A stretch of DNA of 64,000 bases from Cupriavidus taiwanensis (GTDB taxonomy: Bacteria; Pseudomonadota; Gammaproteobacteria; Burkholderiales; Burkholderiaceae), in NCBI RefSeq assembly GCF_900250115.1, contig NZ_LT984803.1, positions 1,178,001 through 1,242,000 of the forward strand, in the 5' to 3' direction. Of this stretch, positions 54,461-62,967 are shown piece by piece (positions within the stretch are counted from its first letter, which is position 1; every line of letters starts with the position of its first letter). Below the pieces are notes generated by a model that made no database searches, was not told the DNA's origin, and saw only the letters and a list, made by a program, of their open reading frames with translations. The translations under genes and the position numbers were made by a program.

Positions 54461-55732
54461 TTGACGCCGCACCGCGCCGGCGGCCAGAGCGGGGCCGGCG
54501 GCCCCGACCATGCCCGCTTCGGGCTGTTCTACCTGGGCTATTACGGCTATGTCGGCCTGATCTCGCCCTACGTCAGCCTGTACTTCGCCGACCGCGGCTT
54601 CGATCCGGTGCAGATCGGCGTGCTGATGGCAAGCTTCCAGGTGAGCCGCATCGTCGGCCCCTACCTGTGGGGCTGGCTCTCCGACATGATGCACACGCGC
54701 GTGCGCATCCTGCGCGTGAGCGCGTTCACCTCGCTGCTGGCGTTCCTGGTGCTGCCGGGCGTCGGCAGCTACGGCGGCATGATGGCGATGATGCTGACGC
54801 TGAGCCTGCTGACCAGCGCGATGTCGCCGCTGGGCGATGCCCTGACCATTTCCACGCTGCGCCGTTACGGCGCCTTCGACCACAGCTACGGCCGCATCCG
54901 CATGTTCGGCTCGCTCGGCTTTATCGGCGCGGTGCTGGCCGGCGGGGCGCTGTTCGAGGCGGTCGGCATGCGCGCGTTCCCGTGGGTGGCGAGCGCGGTG
55001 CTGGCGATCCTGGCCGGGGTGGTGCTGACCATGCGCGACGCGGCCGACGAGGGCCCGCGCACGACGCCGCCGCGCGCCTTGCCGCTGCTGCGCCGCCCGG
55101 ACGTGGCCTGGTTCCTGGCGTCGGCCTTCCTGATGATGTTCGCGCACGCCGCGCTCTACGTGTTCTACTCGCTGTGGCTGGAAACGCTGGGCTACAGCAA
55201 GCTGGCCATCGGCGCGATGTGGACCATCGGCGTGGTCGCCGAAATCGTCTTCTTCTACTACCAGGGCCTGCTGTTCGCGCGCCTGGCCCTGCGCACCATC
55301 CTGGCCGGTACCTTCGTGCTGGCGGCGCTGCGCTTCGGCCTGACCGGCTACCTGGCGCAGTTCGCCTGGCTGATGGCGCTGGTGCAGGTGCTGCATGCGG
55401 CGACCTTCGCCGCGCACCACAGCGCCAGCCTGAAGCGCCTGCAGTCATGGTTTGCCGGGCCGCTGCAGGGCCGCGGGCAGGCGCTGTACACCGGCATCTC
55501 CTACGGCGTCGGCGGCACGCTCGGCGGCCTGGCGATGGGCTGGACCTGGAATGCGCTGGCGCCGGCGCATACCTTCGGGCTCGCCGCCGTGGCCGCCGTG
55601 GCGGGCGCCTTCTGCGCCGTGATGAGCTTCCGCGCGGAAGGCGGCGGCGCGCTTCAGTCCAGCGCCGCGCAGACCCGCTCGGCAATCGCCAGCGACGAGG
55701 TCAGCCCCGGCGATTCGATGCCGAACAGGTGA
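54461..55732 (+). CDS. MFS transporter (LacY/HcaT-like branch)
   Basis: About 423 residues, 12 helices beginning [27 protein letters not shown] in outline. The MFS loop [18 protein letters not shown], the mid-region [20 protein letters not shown] and [18 protein letters not shown] place it in the MFS_1-like (HcaT, 3-phenylpropionate permease) group. Start is uncertain: a TTG at 54461, directly after the aroC stop, is used here; a GTG at 54401 would overlap aroC. Unusual 3' end: the last 79 nt lie opposite the 3' end of the next gene, and the C-terminal tail ([19 protein letters not shown]) is not MFS-like. Confidence 0.88.
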   Translation: MTPHRAGGQSGAGGPDHARFGLFYLGYYGYVGLISPYVSLYFADRGFDPVQIGVLMASFQVSRIVGPYLWGWLSDMMHTRVRILRVSAFTSLLAFLVLPGVGSYGGMMAMMLTLSLLTSAMSPLGDALTISTLRRYGAFDHSYGRIRMFGSLGFIGAVLAGGALFEAVGMRAFPWVASAVLAILAGVVLTMRDAADEGPRTTPPRALPLLRRPDVAWFLASAFLMMFAHAALYVFYSLWLETLGYSKLAIGAMWTIGVVAEIVFFYYQGLLFARLALRTILAGTFVLAALRFGLTGYLAQFAWLMALVQVLHAATFAAHHSASLKRLQSWFAGPLQGRGQALYTGISYGVGGTLGGLAMGWTWNALAPAHTFGLAAVAAVAGAFCAVMSFRAEGGGALQSSAAQTRSAIASDEVSPGDSMPNR

Positions 55733-56760
55733 ACCAGGCCCGGCACGCCGTGCAGGGCGGGCCCGTCGATGCGGAAATCCGCCGCCGCTTCGTGCGGACC
55801 GCTGATCTTGGGGCGGATGCCGGCATAGCCGGGCTGCAGCGCGCCGTCGGCCAGCCCCGGCCAGTAGCGGCGCACCTCGTCATAGAAGCCGTCGGCGTCG
55901 GCCGGATCCACGCCGTATTCGATTTCGTCGATCCAGCGCACATTGGGGCCGAAGCGCGCCTGGCCGCCCATGTCGATGGTCAGGTGCACGCCGAGCCCGG
56001 CGGCCTCGGGCACGGGATAGATCAGCCGTGAGAACGGCGCGCGCCCGGCCAGCGTGAAATAACAGCCCTTGGCGTAGTACTGCGGCGGGATATGGGCTTC
56101 GGGCATGCCGTCGATGCGGCGCGCCAGTTCCGGTGCCGTGAGCCCGGCCGAATTGACCACCGTGCGCGCCAGCAGCGTGGTGGCGCTGCCGTCTTCCGCG
56201 CCGATTTCCAGCCGGATGCCGTCCGCCGTGACCGCGCCGCCCAGCACCGGCGACTGCACCGCCAGCATCGCGCCGGCGTTTTCCGCATCGCCCAGCAGCG
56301 CCGTCATCAGGCTGTGGCTGTCGACGATGCCGGTCGACGGCGACAGCAGCGCCGCATGGCACTGCAGTTGCGGCTCCAGCGCCTGCGCTTCGGCGCGGTC
56401 GAGCAGGCGCAGGTCGTCGACGCCATTGGCGGCGGCCCTGGCGCGGATGCCTTCGAGCGTCGCCACCTGGGCCGCGCTGGTGGCGACGATCAGCTTGCCG
56501 CAGCGCTGGTGCGCGACGTGGCGGCTGGCGCAGTAGTCGTACAGCATGGCCTTGCCGCGCACGCACAGCTGCGCCTTGAGCGAGCCGGCCGGATAATAGA
56601 TGCCGGCATGGATGACTTCGCTGTTGCGCGCGCTGGTGATGGTGCCGAAGGCGTTCTCGGCCTCCAGGATGATGACTTCGCGGCCTTGCAGCGCCAGCGC
56701 GCGCGCCACCGCCAGTCCCACCACGCCGGCGCCGATCACGACGCAATCCACTGTTTCCAT
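55654..56760 (-). CDS. FAD-dependent oxidoreductase, L-2-hydroxyglutarate oxidase-like
   Basis: 368 residues of the DAO fold. N-terminal FAD site [21 protein letters not shown] with Glu at VIILEAE, then the LhgO-like [41 protein letters not shown] and [19 protein letters not shown]. Likely oxidises a 2-hydroxy acid, passing electrons to quinone or the ETF system; L-2-hydroxyglutarate is the best guess. Start at 56760 ([10 protein letters not shown]). It follows a GntR regulator by 38 nt on the same strand and may be controlled by it. Confidence 0.9.
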   Translation of the reverse strand: METVDCVVIGAGVVGLAVARALALQGREVIILEAENAFGTITSARNSEVIHAGIYYPAGSLKAQLCVRGKAMLYDYCASRHVAHQRCGKLIVATSAAQVATLEGIRARAAANGVDDLRLLDRAEAQALEPQLQCHAALLSPSTGIVDSHSLMTALLGDAENAGAMLAVQSPVLGGAVTADGIRLEIGAEDGSATTLLARTVVNSAGLTAPELARRIDGMPEAHIPPQYYAKGCYFTLAGRAPFSRLIYPVPEAAGLGVHLTIDMGGQARFGPNVRWIDEIEYGVDPADADGFYDEVRRYWPGLADGALQPGYAGIRPKISGPHEAAADFRIDGPALHGVPGLVHLFGIESPGLTSSLAIAERVCAALD

Positions 56761-56798
56761 GGTTGTTCCTTGCTTCAGGGGTCTCGATATATCCGGCT

Positions 56799-57515
56799 TC
56801 AGGCGGGCAGGCCCAGGCGTGCCGCGGCGGCCGTCAGGTGCTGCTGCGCGGCATTGCGTGCGGCCGTGGCGTCGCCTGCGGCAATCGCTTCGGCCAGGGC
56901 CGCGTGCTCGTGGTCGGCGGCGCGCGGCACGCCGGTGGCCGCGCTCAGCCGCGCGGTGTTCTCCCACGCGCGCTGGCGCGCGGCCAGCATCTGCTGGCCG
57001 ACGAAATCCGTCAGGCCGGTGAAGCAGGGGTTGTGCGCGGCTTCGGCAATGGCGTGGTGGAACGCCATGTCGGTCGCGGCGGCGCTGGCCATGTCGCCGC
57101 GCCCGTCGGCCTGCGCCTGCATCGCCGCCAGCGCCGCGCGGATCGCCTCGACGTCGGCGCCGGTGCGGCGCTGCGCCGCCATTTCGGCGCAGGCGGTTTC
57201 CACCACCCGGCGCAGCTCGAACAGCTGCGCCAGCGTCGGGCCGCCATCGGGCGCGCTGGCCACGCGCCAGGCCTGGCCGCCCGGGGTCTCGGACACATAG
57301 GCGCCGGAGCCCTTGCGCGTGACCAGCACGCCGTCGGCCTTCAGCTGGGCAATGGCCTCGCGCACGATCGGGCGGCTGACGCCGAAGGCCTCGGCCAGGG
57401 ACGCCTCGGCAGGCAGGCGCGCGCCCGCGCCATAGCGGCCGGCAAGGATGTCGTCATGCAAGGTCTGGGCGATACGTGTGGCAAGCGAAGCCGGGCGGAG
57501 CAGGAGGGTGTTCAT
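56799..57515 (-). CDS. GntR family regulator, FadR/FCD subfamily
   Basis: 238 residues. Winged [56 protein letters not shown] in outline, with the RLPAE and SRPIVREAI marks. FCD effector domain with the metal-binding Asp/His set ([27 protein letters not shown]). Start at 57515 ([12 protein letters not shown]); GGAGG-like CTCCTGCTC complement is inside the gene and no clear ribosome site precedes it. A perfect palindrome lies just upstream (57534-57544), so it is probably autoregulated and also controls the oxidoreductase gene. Confidence 0.93.
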   Translation of the reverse strand: MNTLLLRPASLATRIAQTLHDDILAGRYGAGARLPAEASLAEAFGVSRPIVREAIAQLKADGVLVTRKGSGAYVSETPGGQAWRVASAPDGGPTLAQLFELRRVVETACAEMAAQRRTGADVEAIRAALAAMQAQADGRGDMASAAATDMAFHHAIAEAAHNPCFTGLTDFVGQQMLAARQRAWENTARLSAATGVPRAADHEHAALAEAIAAGDATAARNAAQQHLTAAAARLGLPA

Positions 57516-57526
57516 GGCGCTCAATA

Positions 57527-57544
57527 TGTCAGGCTGTCTGACAG
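57527..57544. promoter_or_regulatory. Likely operator of the GntR/FadR-type regulator
   Basis: TGTCAG-GCTGT-CTGACA (57527-57543) and the nested CTGTC-T-GACAG (57534-57544) are palindromes 12-29 nt upstream of the regulator ATG. FadR-type GntR proteins commonly bind TTGTCnGACAA-like sites. Confidence 0.6.
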
Positions 57545-57758
57545 CTTTGCGCGATTCTGGCCTTAACTTTGCTGCGCGTCAAGCTTGCACTAGGTATCCG
57601 ATGCTACACATGCGACCTCGGTATCCATTGCCCGGCACTAAATTTCGCCGCGCGGAGGCCGATAGAAGCCCAATACAGGCGGCGGAGTCAGTGCTTCAGT
57701 TCCGCCCAGGGCTCGTCGCGTCCCAGCACGCCCACGCCGGGGCCAACTGCAAACAGCC

Positions 57759-58646
57759 ATGATCCAGCTCACCCCTAACGATCTTCCCGTCGGCCATCCG
57801 CTGCCCTGGTCATTGCTCGATGGCGACGGCAATCTCGTGCTCGGCAGCGGCAACATCATTCCCGATGCGCGCGACCTGGCCCTGGTGTTCCGCCACGGCA
57901 CGGTCTGCCGTGACGATGCCGGCGACGAGGCCGCCGATGAACTGCGCCCGGCCAGCGGGCCGCTCGGCCTGCAGGTCGGCACGCTGCTGCATATCAAGCT
58001 GGAGGGCGAGGCCGCCCGTGCGGCCGCGAGCCGGCTGATCGGCTTTATCGAGCAGGGCCTCTTTGTCACCTGGCCGCAACTGGGCGGACGCGACCTGCCG
58101 CTGCAGGCCGGTGACGCCGTGATGCTGCGCGGCTTTTCGGGGCACGCCATCCACAGCTTCAACTCGACCATCACCGCGGTGTGCCGCAGCCCGTTCCGTT
58201 ACCTGGTGCTGTCGGCGCCGGTGCAGCAGCACGCCACGCCGGTGCGCAAGGCCGCGCGCGTGCCGACCCGCCTGGCCGCCTACCTGACCGAACCCGCCGA
58301 TGACGACGGCATCGACCGCAGCGCGGCGCGGCTGGCGCTGCTGTCCGACCTCAGCACCGGTGGCGCGCTGGTGCAGACCACCAGCCCGGCGCCCGCGCCG
58401 GGCAGCCGAGTGCGGCTGCGCTTCAACCTGCGCACCGCATCGCTGGACAGCGAGGTGGTGCTCGACGGCTGGGTCCGCGTCGCGCCAGCCGGTGCGGCCG
58501 GCGACGATGCCGACTTTCCCGCGTTCGGGGTAGCCTTCGATGTGCTGGCCGAGCGCGAACTGACGCTGCTGCAGTGCTACATCTACGAACAGCTGCTTTC
58601 CAGCACCCGCATGCCGGTGCAGCCCCCGGCGGCGGCGGCCGTTTAG
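57759..58646 (+). CDS. PilZ-domain protein, YcgR-like flagellar brake type
   Basis: 295 residues. N-terminal YcgR/PilZN part (LQVGTLLHIKLEGE, FIEQGLFVTWPQLGG, GFSGHAIHSFNSTI). C-terminal PilZ with the c-di-GMP motifs RKAARVPTRLAAYL (RxxxR) and LSDLSTGGALVQT (D/NxSxxG), then VVLDGWVRVAP and FGVAFDVLAE. Binds c-di-GMP and probably slows motility or controls surface attachment. Free-standing, divergent from the GntR gene. Confidence 0.87.
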   Translation: MIQLTPNDLPVGHPLPWSLLDGDGNLVLGSGNIIPDARDLALVFRHGTVCRDDAGDEAADELRPASGPLGLQVGTLLHIKLEGEAARAAASRLIGFIEQGLFVTWPQLGGRDLPLQAGDAVMLRGFSGHAIHSFNSTITAVCRSPFRYLVLSAPVQQHATPVRKAARVPTRLAAYLTEPADDDGIDRSAARLALLSDLSTGGALVQTTSPAPAPGSRVRLRFNLRTASLDSEVVLDGWVRVAPAGAAGDDADFPAFGVAFDVLAERELTLLQCYIYEQLLSSTRMPVQPPAAAAV

Positions 58647-58735
58647 AGGGATTCCGCTAATGTTTTGATTGTCTCCACGGATCGGGCCGTCTTTACTGCT
58701 TCCAACATAAAAAGACCCACCACCGAGGAGACCAG

Positions 58736-59056
58736 ATGGAGCACGGCGAACACCACGCGTGCGGGCAATGCACGCCCGCACCACGCGCGCAGCAGCAGTC
58801 CCGCAATTCCCGGCGCACCCTGGCAGGCCCCGCCGCGGCGATGGCCGCCGCAGCCATGCTGACGTAGCCGGCACCGCCGCGGCGTTGACCGCCAATGGCG
58901 ACTACGCGAAGACGCGCTACCCGATCGTGCTGGTCCCCAGCGCCTGCCCATTGCTGATGCCGTTGAACCAGCCGACCGTATCGGTGCCGATGCCGTTGAT
59001 CAGGTCGAGCACGGTGTCGGCCACTTCGCTGCCGCGGTGCGGGCTGCCGATGGGGT
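58736..59056 (+). pseudogene. Triacylglycerol lipase pseudogene with frameshift and internal inversion
   Basis: A GAGGAG ribosome site precedes ATG 58736. The first frame encodes a signal-peptide-like tail (RRTLAGPAAAMAAAAMLT) and stops at 58865. The next frame continues GTAAALTANGDYAKTRYPIVLVP (58870-58938), the usual start of a secreted Burkholderiales lipase just before its HG oxyanion motif. The motif is missing: the sequence then switches strand, and the minus strand of 59056-58920 reads PIGSPHRGSEVADTVLDLI and GTDTVGWFNG, an internal lipase segment, inverted. Most of the gene, including the GxSxG nucleophile, is lost. This is a decayed lipase, not a functional gene. Confidence 0.8.
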
Positions 59057-59061
59057 CCGGA

Positions 59062-59191
59062 GGCCGATGCCGCGGGCAACCAGCGGCAGCAACTGGACAC
59101 GCTGCCCAGGCAGGCTTTCGATAATCCGAGCGAAGCGCTGCAGGCGGAGGTGGCCGACCAGGCGATGGCAGCGCGGCGGCAGGCACGCTAA
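59062..59191 (+). other. Residual open tail after the lipase remnant
   Basis: Reads in one frame as DAAGNQRQQLDTLPRQAF and LQAEVADQAMAARRQAR, then TAA. No start codon and no family I recognise; the rest of its gene was probably lost in the same rearrangement as the lipase. It could be the end of a lipase chaperone or an unrelated neighbour. Confidence 0.4.
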
Positions 59192-59215
59192 CGCATGCCG
59201 CGGTCGAACAAAAAG

Positions 59216-59245
59216 AAAACGGCACCGGGAACCCGGTGCCGTTTT
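59216..59245 (-). terminator. Bidirectional terminator at the ETF-QO gene end
   Basis: AAAACGGCACCGGG-AA-CCCGGTGCCGTTTT: a perfect 14-bp stem with A tract on one side and T tract on the other. Works on either strand; 29 nt past the ETF-QO stop. Confidence 0.9.
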
Positions 59246-59273
59246 CACTTGCCAGCGCGCTTGCGCCGCCGGC

Positions 59274-60962
59274 TTACATCCCGACGTAGTTCGGGCCGCC
59301 GCCGCCTTCCGGCGTCACCCAGACGATGTTCTGGGTCGGGTCCTTGATGTCGCAGGTCTTGCAGTGCACGCAGTTCTGCGCGTTGATCTGCAAGCGCTGC
59401 TTGCCCGAGGTCTCGTCCTGCACGAACTCGTACACGCCCGCCGGGCAGTAGCGCGACTCGGGGCCGGCGTACTGGTCCAGGTTGATGTCGACCGGCACAC
59501 TGGCGTCCTTGAGCGTCAGGTGCGCCGGCTGGTTTTCTTCATGGTTGGTGTTGCTGATGAAGACCGAACTGAGGCGGTCGAAGGTCAGCTTGCCGTCCGG
59601 CTTCGGGTACTCGATCCTCTGGCACTCGGCCGCGGGCTTCAGGTACACATGGTCGGGTTTCACGCGGTGGATGGTCCACGGCGGGTTGCGGATGCCCAGC
59701 TTGGGCAGCAGCCATTGCTCGATGCCGGTCATCAGCGTGGCGGTGGTGCGGCCCTTCTTGAACCACTGCTTGAAGTTCTTGGCCTGCAGCAGTTCCTTGT
59801 ACAGCCAGCTCTGCTCGAACGCGGCCGGGTAGGCGCTCAGCTCGTCGTGCTGGCGGCCGCCCTGCAGCGCATCGTAGGCGGCCTCGGCGGCGAGCATGCC
59901 GGTCTTGATCGCGGCGTGGCTGCCCTTGATGCGCGAGGCGTTCAGGTAGCCGGCATCGCAGCCGACCAGCGCGCCGCCCGGGAACACGGTCTTGGGCAGC
60001 GACAGCAGGCCGCCGGCGGTGATGGCGCGCGCGCCGTACGACAGGCGCTTGCCGCCTTCGAAGTACTGGCGGATTTCCGGATGGGTCTTGAAGCGCTGGA
60101 ATTCCTCGAACGGCGACAGCCACGGGTTGGTGTAGTCCAGGCCGACCACGAAGCCGACCGCGACCTTGTTGTCTTCCATGTGGTACAGGAACGAGCCGCC
60201 GTAGGTGGCCGGATCGAGCGGCCAGCCGGCGGTGTGCACCACCAGGCCGGGCTGGTGCTTGGCCGGGTCGATTTCCCACAACTCCTTCAGGCCGATGCCG
60301 TAGCTCTGCGGATCCTTGCCGGCATCGAGCGCGAACCGGGCGATCAGCTGCTTGCCCAGGTGGCCGCGCGCGCCTTCGGCGAAGATGGTGTACTTGGCAT
60401 GCAGTTCCATGCCGAGCTGGAAGTTCTCGGTGGGCTCGCCTTCCTTGTTGATGCCCATGTTGCCCGTGGCCACGCCCTTGACCGAGCCGTCTTCGTTGTA
60501 CAGCACCTCGGCGGCGGGGAAGCCCGGGAAGATCTCGACGCCCAGCGCCTCGGCCTGCTGGCCCAGCCAGCGCACGAAGTTCGACAGGCTGACGATGTAG
60601 TTGCCTTCGTTGTGGAAACACTCGGGCAGCAGGGCGTTCGGGGTTCCCTTGGAACCGCTTTCGTTCAGGAACAGGAACTTGTCTTCGGTGACCGCCTGGT
60701 TCAGCGGCGCACCCAGTTCCTTCCAGTTCGGGATCAGCTCATTCAGGGCGCGCGGGTCCATGATGGCGCCCGACAGGATGTGAGCGCCGGGCTCCGAGCC
60801 CTTTTCCAGGACGCACACGTTGACGTCGGCGCCTTTCTCCTGCGCGAGTTGCTTCAGGCGGATGGCCGTGGCCAGGCCTGCGGGGCCGCCGCCGACGATG
60901 ACCACGTCGTATTCCATGGCTTCGCGCGGGCCGAACTGCTCCAGGAGCTGTTGCTGATCCAT
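59274..60962 (-). CDS. Electron transfer flavoprotein-ubiquinone oxidoreductase
   Basis: 562 residues, standard length. Passes electrons from ETF (fatty acid and amino acid dehydrogenases) to ubiquinone at the inner membrane. FAD site VVIVGGGPAGLATAIRLKQLA with the Glu in CVLEKG, an internal FAEGARGHLGKQL loop, GCDAGYLNASRIKGSHAAIK, and a C-terminal 4Fe-4S domain with Cys ligands CPAGVYEF, CVHCKTCDIKDP. The tail GGGGPNYVGM is typical. Terminates at a strong hairpin. Divergent from the SDR gene, with 351 nt between starts. It serves the other oxidoreductases in this window only by inference. Confidence 0.96.
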   Translation of the reverse strand: MDQQQLLEQFGPREAMEYDVVIVGGGPAGLATAIRLKQLAQEKGADVNVCVLEKGSEPGAHILSGAIMDPRALNELIPNWKELGAPLNQAVTEDKFLFLNESGSKGTPNALLPECFHNEGNYIVSLSNFVRWLGQQAEALGVEIFPGFPAAEVLYNEDGSVKGVATGNMGINKEGEPTENFQLGMELHAKYTIFAEGARGHLGKQLIARFALDAGKDPQSYGIGLKELWEIDPAKHQPGLVVHTAGWPLDPATYGGSFLYHMEDNKVAVGFVVGLDYTNPWLSPFEEFQRFKTHPEIRQYFEGGKRLSYGARAITAGGLLSLPKTVFPGGALVGCDAGYLNASRIKGSHAAIKTGMLAAEAAYDALQGGRQHDELSAYPAAFEQSWLYKELLQAKNFKQWFKKGRTTATLMTGIEQWLLPKLGIRNPPWTIHRVKPDHVYLKPAAECQRIEYPKPDGKLTFDRLSSVFISNTNHEENQPAHLTLKDASVPVDINLDQYAGPESRYCPAGVYEFVQDETSGKQRLQINAQNCVHCKTCDIKDPTQNIVWVTPEGGGGPNYVGM

Positions 60963-61230
60963 TTGTCTCTAACCCTCTGTTTCTTTGCTGCTTGCTGGCA
61001 ATTGTGGGAAATGCGGTGATCGTTGTGCTGAGAACCCGGCCCGGGCGCGGCGCGTGGGCCACCGGGGGAGCCGCGCGGGCGCGGCGGCGAATCGGCGCCG
61101 TGCCGGGATCGGACGGCGCTGGAACGGCGCCCGGACAAGGCCGGATCGCGCGTTTTCCCTCTTTCCCTTTGCGGGCCAAGTTCTTAGAATCTCCGGCATT
61201 GTCCGGGACTCGCCACCCACAGGCAAGGAT

Positions 61231-61257
61231 TTTTTTGGAACGGTCGTTCTTTTTTTG
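61231..61257. promoter_or_regulatory. Palindromic operator in the ETF-QO/SDR divergent region
   Basis: The 351-nt gap (60963-61313) has no gene. GAACG-GT-CGTTC at 61239-61250 is a perfect inverted repeat, bounded by seven T residues on each side. GAACGnnCGTTC-like sites are typical of TetR-family repressors of fatty acid catabolism. It lies 64 nt before the SDR ATG. Confidence 0.5.
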
Positions 61258-61313
61258 ATATGCTGCCTTCTGCTCCTGGTCAGGCCGGAGGGGCTCCCGC
61301 ACAAGAGGTAATC

Positions 61314-62099
61314 ATGGGTTTGTCGATCAATCTGGAAGGCAAGGTGGCGCTGGTGACCGGCGCCTCGAGCGGGCTGGGCTCGCGTTTCGCCACGGTGCTC
61401 GCCGCCGCCGGCGCCAAGGTGGTGCTGGCCTCGCGCCGCACCGAGCGGCTCAAGGAGCTGCGCGCCGCGATCGAGGCCGAGGGCGGCAGCGCGCACGTGG
61501 TGCGCCTCGACGTGACCGACCCCGACAGTATCCGCGCCGCGGTGGCGCACGCCGAGACCGAAGCCGGTGCCATCGATATCCTGGTCAACAATTCGGGCGT
61601 GTCGACCACGCAGAAGCTGACCGAGGTGGCCCCCGAAGACTTCGACTTCGTCTTCGACACCAATACCCGCGGGGCGTTTTTCGTCGCGCAGGAAGTGGCC
61701 AAGCGCATGATCGCGCGCGCCAAGGGCGCCGAGCGCAACGGCAGCCCGCTGCCGCAGGCGCGCATCGTCAATATCGCCTCGGTGGCCGGGCTGAAGGTGC
61801 TGTCGCAGATCGGCGTCTATTGCATGAGCAAGGCGGCGGTGGTGCACATGACCAAGGCCATGGCGCTGGAATGGGCGCGCCATGGCATCAATTCCAACGC
61901 CATCTGCCCCGGCTATATCGACACCGATATCAACCACCACCACTGGGATTCCGACGCCGGGCAGAAGCTGATCCAGATGCTGCCGCGCAAGCGCCTGGGC
62001 AAGCCGGAAGATCTCGACGGCCTGTTGCTGCTGCTGGCCTCGGACCAGTCGCAGTTCATCAACGGCGCCGTTATCACTGCCGACGACGGCATGGTCTGA
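61314..62099 (+). CDS. Short-chain dehydrogenase/reductase
   Basis: 261 residues, classical SDR. Cofactor loop TGASSGLGSRFATVLAAAG, NNSG (in DILVNNSGVST), the catalytic Ser in NIASVAGL, YxxxK as YCMSK, and the PG motif ICPGYIDTDI. RRTERLKELR after beta-2 (Arg-Arg) suggests NADP preference. Substrate unknown; probably a 3-hydroxyacyl or secondary alcohol. AGAGG precedes ATG 61314. No neighbour in the same transcript is evident. Confidence 0.92.
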   Translation: MGLSINLEGKVALVTGASSGLGSRFATVLAAAGAKVVLASRRTERLKELRAAIEAEGGSAHVVRLDVTDPDSIRAAVAHAETEAGAIDILVNNSGVSTTQKLTEVAPEDFDFVFDTNTRGAFFVAQEVAKRMIARAKGAERNGSPLPQARIVNIASVAGLKVLSQIGVYCMSKAAVVHMTKAMALEWARHGINSNAICPGYIDTDINHHHWDSDAGQKLIQMLPRKRLGKPEDLDGLLLLLASDQSQFINGAVITADDGMV

Positions 62100-62364
62100 G
62101 CGCCGCGCGCTGACACCGGGGCGCAAGTCCCCCGCATCCCGCCCATGCGCCAAAAGCGCCGCGGGATGCCCGGGCGCCTGCCCAGGGCTTATCCGGTCCT
62201 CTTGGGCGCGCCGTCGTCAGCACGCGTCATTCTTCAGAAATTTCGCGCGTGGCAGGCCAGTCTTGGCATAATCCGCCATGTCTGCAGATTAAGTCTTTAC
62301 ATACAAAGCGAGAATGCCGCGGTGGCCGCATGGCCCGAGCGGCCCTGGACCGGAGGCCGGGGAG

Positions 62365-62967
62365 ATGGAGCAACAACCAGAGGCACGGCGCAACGCCGTG
62401 CCGCAACACGTCGTCGATTCCGCGGTGATCCCGCGGGCCGCCGACGAAGCGCAGGACGCTGAATTCCGGGTATCGCCCCGCATCGAGGACTGGATTGGCG
62501 TGATCGTGATGGTGCTGCTGGTCGGCATCACCTTCGCCAACGTGGTGGTCCGCTATTTCACCGACGAGTCGTTCGCCTGGACCGAGGAATTCTCGGTGTT
62601 CCTGATGATCGTGCTGGCCCTGGTGGCCGGCAGCGCCGCGGTGGCGCGCGACCGCAATATCCGCATCGAGTTCTTCTTCGAGCGCGGCAGCGTGGCGCGC
62701 CAGCGCCGGCTGGCGATCCTGTCGGCGCTGGCGGTGGCGGTGATGTTTATCGCTCTGGCGGTGCTCGGCGCACGCATCACCTGGGACGAATACACTTTCG
62801 GCGAGACCTCGCCCGGCATCGGCGTGCCGAGCTGGTGGTACTCGATCTGGCTGCCGGTGCTGTCGGCCGGCATTGCGCTGCGCGCGCTGGCCCTGATGGT
62901 GCGCAACGCGCGCGCGCTCAAGGCGCTGCATGCGGCGGGCCAGTCGGCGACGGAGCGTGCGCCATGA
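62365..62967 (+). CDS. TRAP transporter small permease (DctQ type)
   Basis: 200 residues, four helices: WIGVIVMVLLVGITFANVVVRYF, FSVFLMIVLALVAGSAAVA, LAILSALAVAVMFIALAVLG and YSIWLPVLSAGIALRALALM. AWTEEFSVFLM and DRNIRIEFFF are DctQ marks. The 40-residue charged N-terminus is longer than usual. GGAGG lies 8 nt before ATG 62365. Stop overlaps the next ATG. No DctP solute-binding gene lies upstream; it may be beyond the right edge. Confidence 0.93.
   Translation: MEQQPEARRNAVPQHVVDSAVIPRAADEAQDAEFRVSPRIEDWIGVIVMVLLVGITFANVVVRYFTDESFAWTEEFSVFLMIVLALVAGSAAVARDRNIRIEFFFERGSVARQRRLAILSALAVAVMFIALAVLGARITWDEYTFGETSPGIGVPSWWYSIWLPVLSAGIALRALALMVRNARALKALHAAGQSATERAP

Noticed and set aside
59062..59191. 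Lipase chaperone C-terminus
   Set aside because: Position fits, but I cannot match the residues to that family with confidence, so it is left unassigned.
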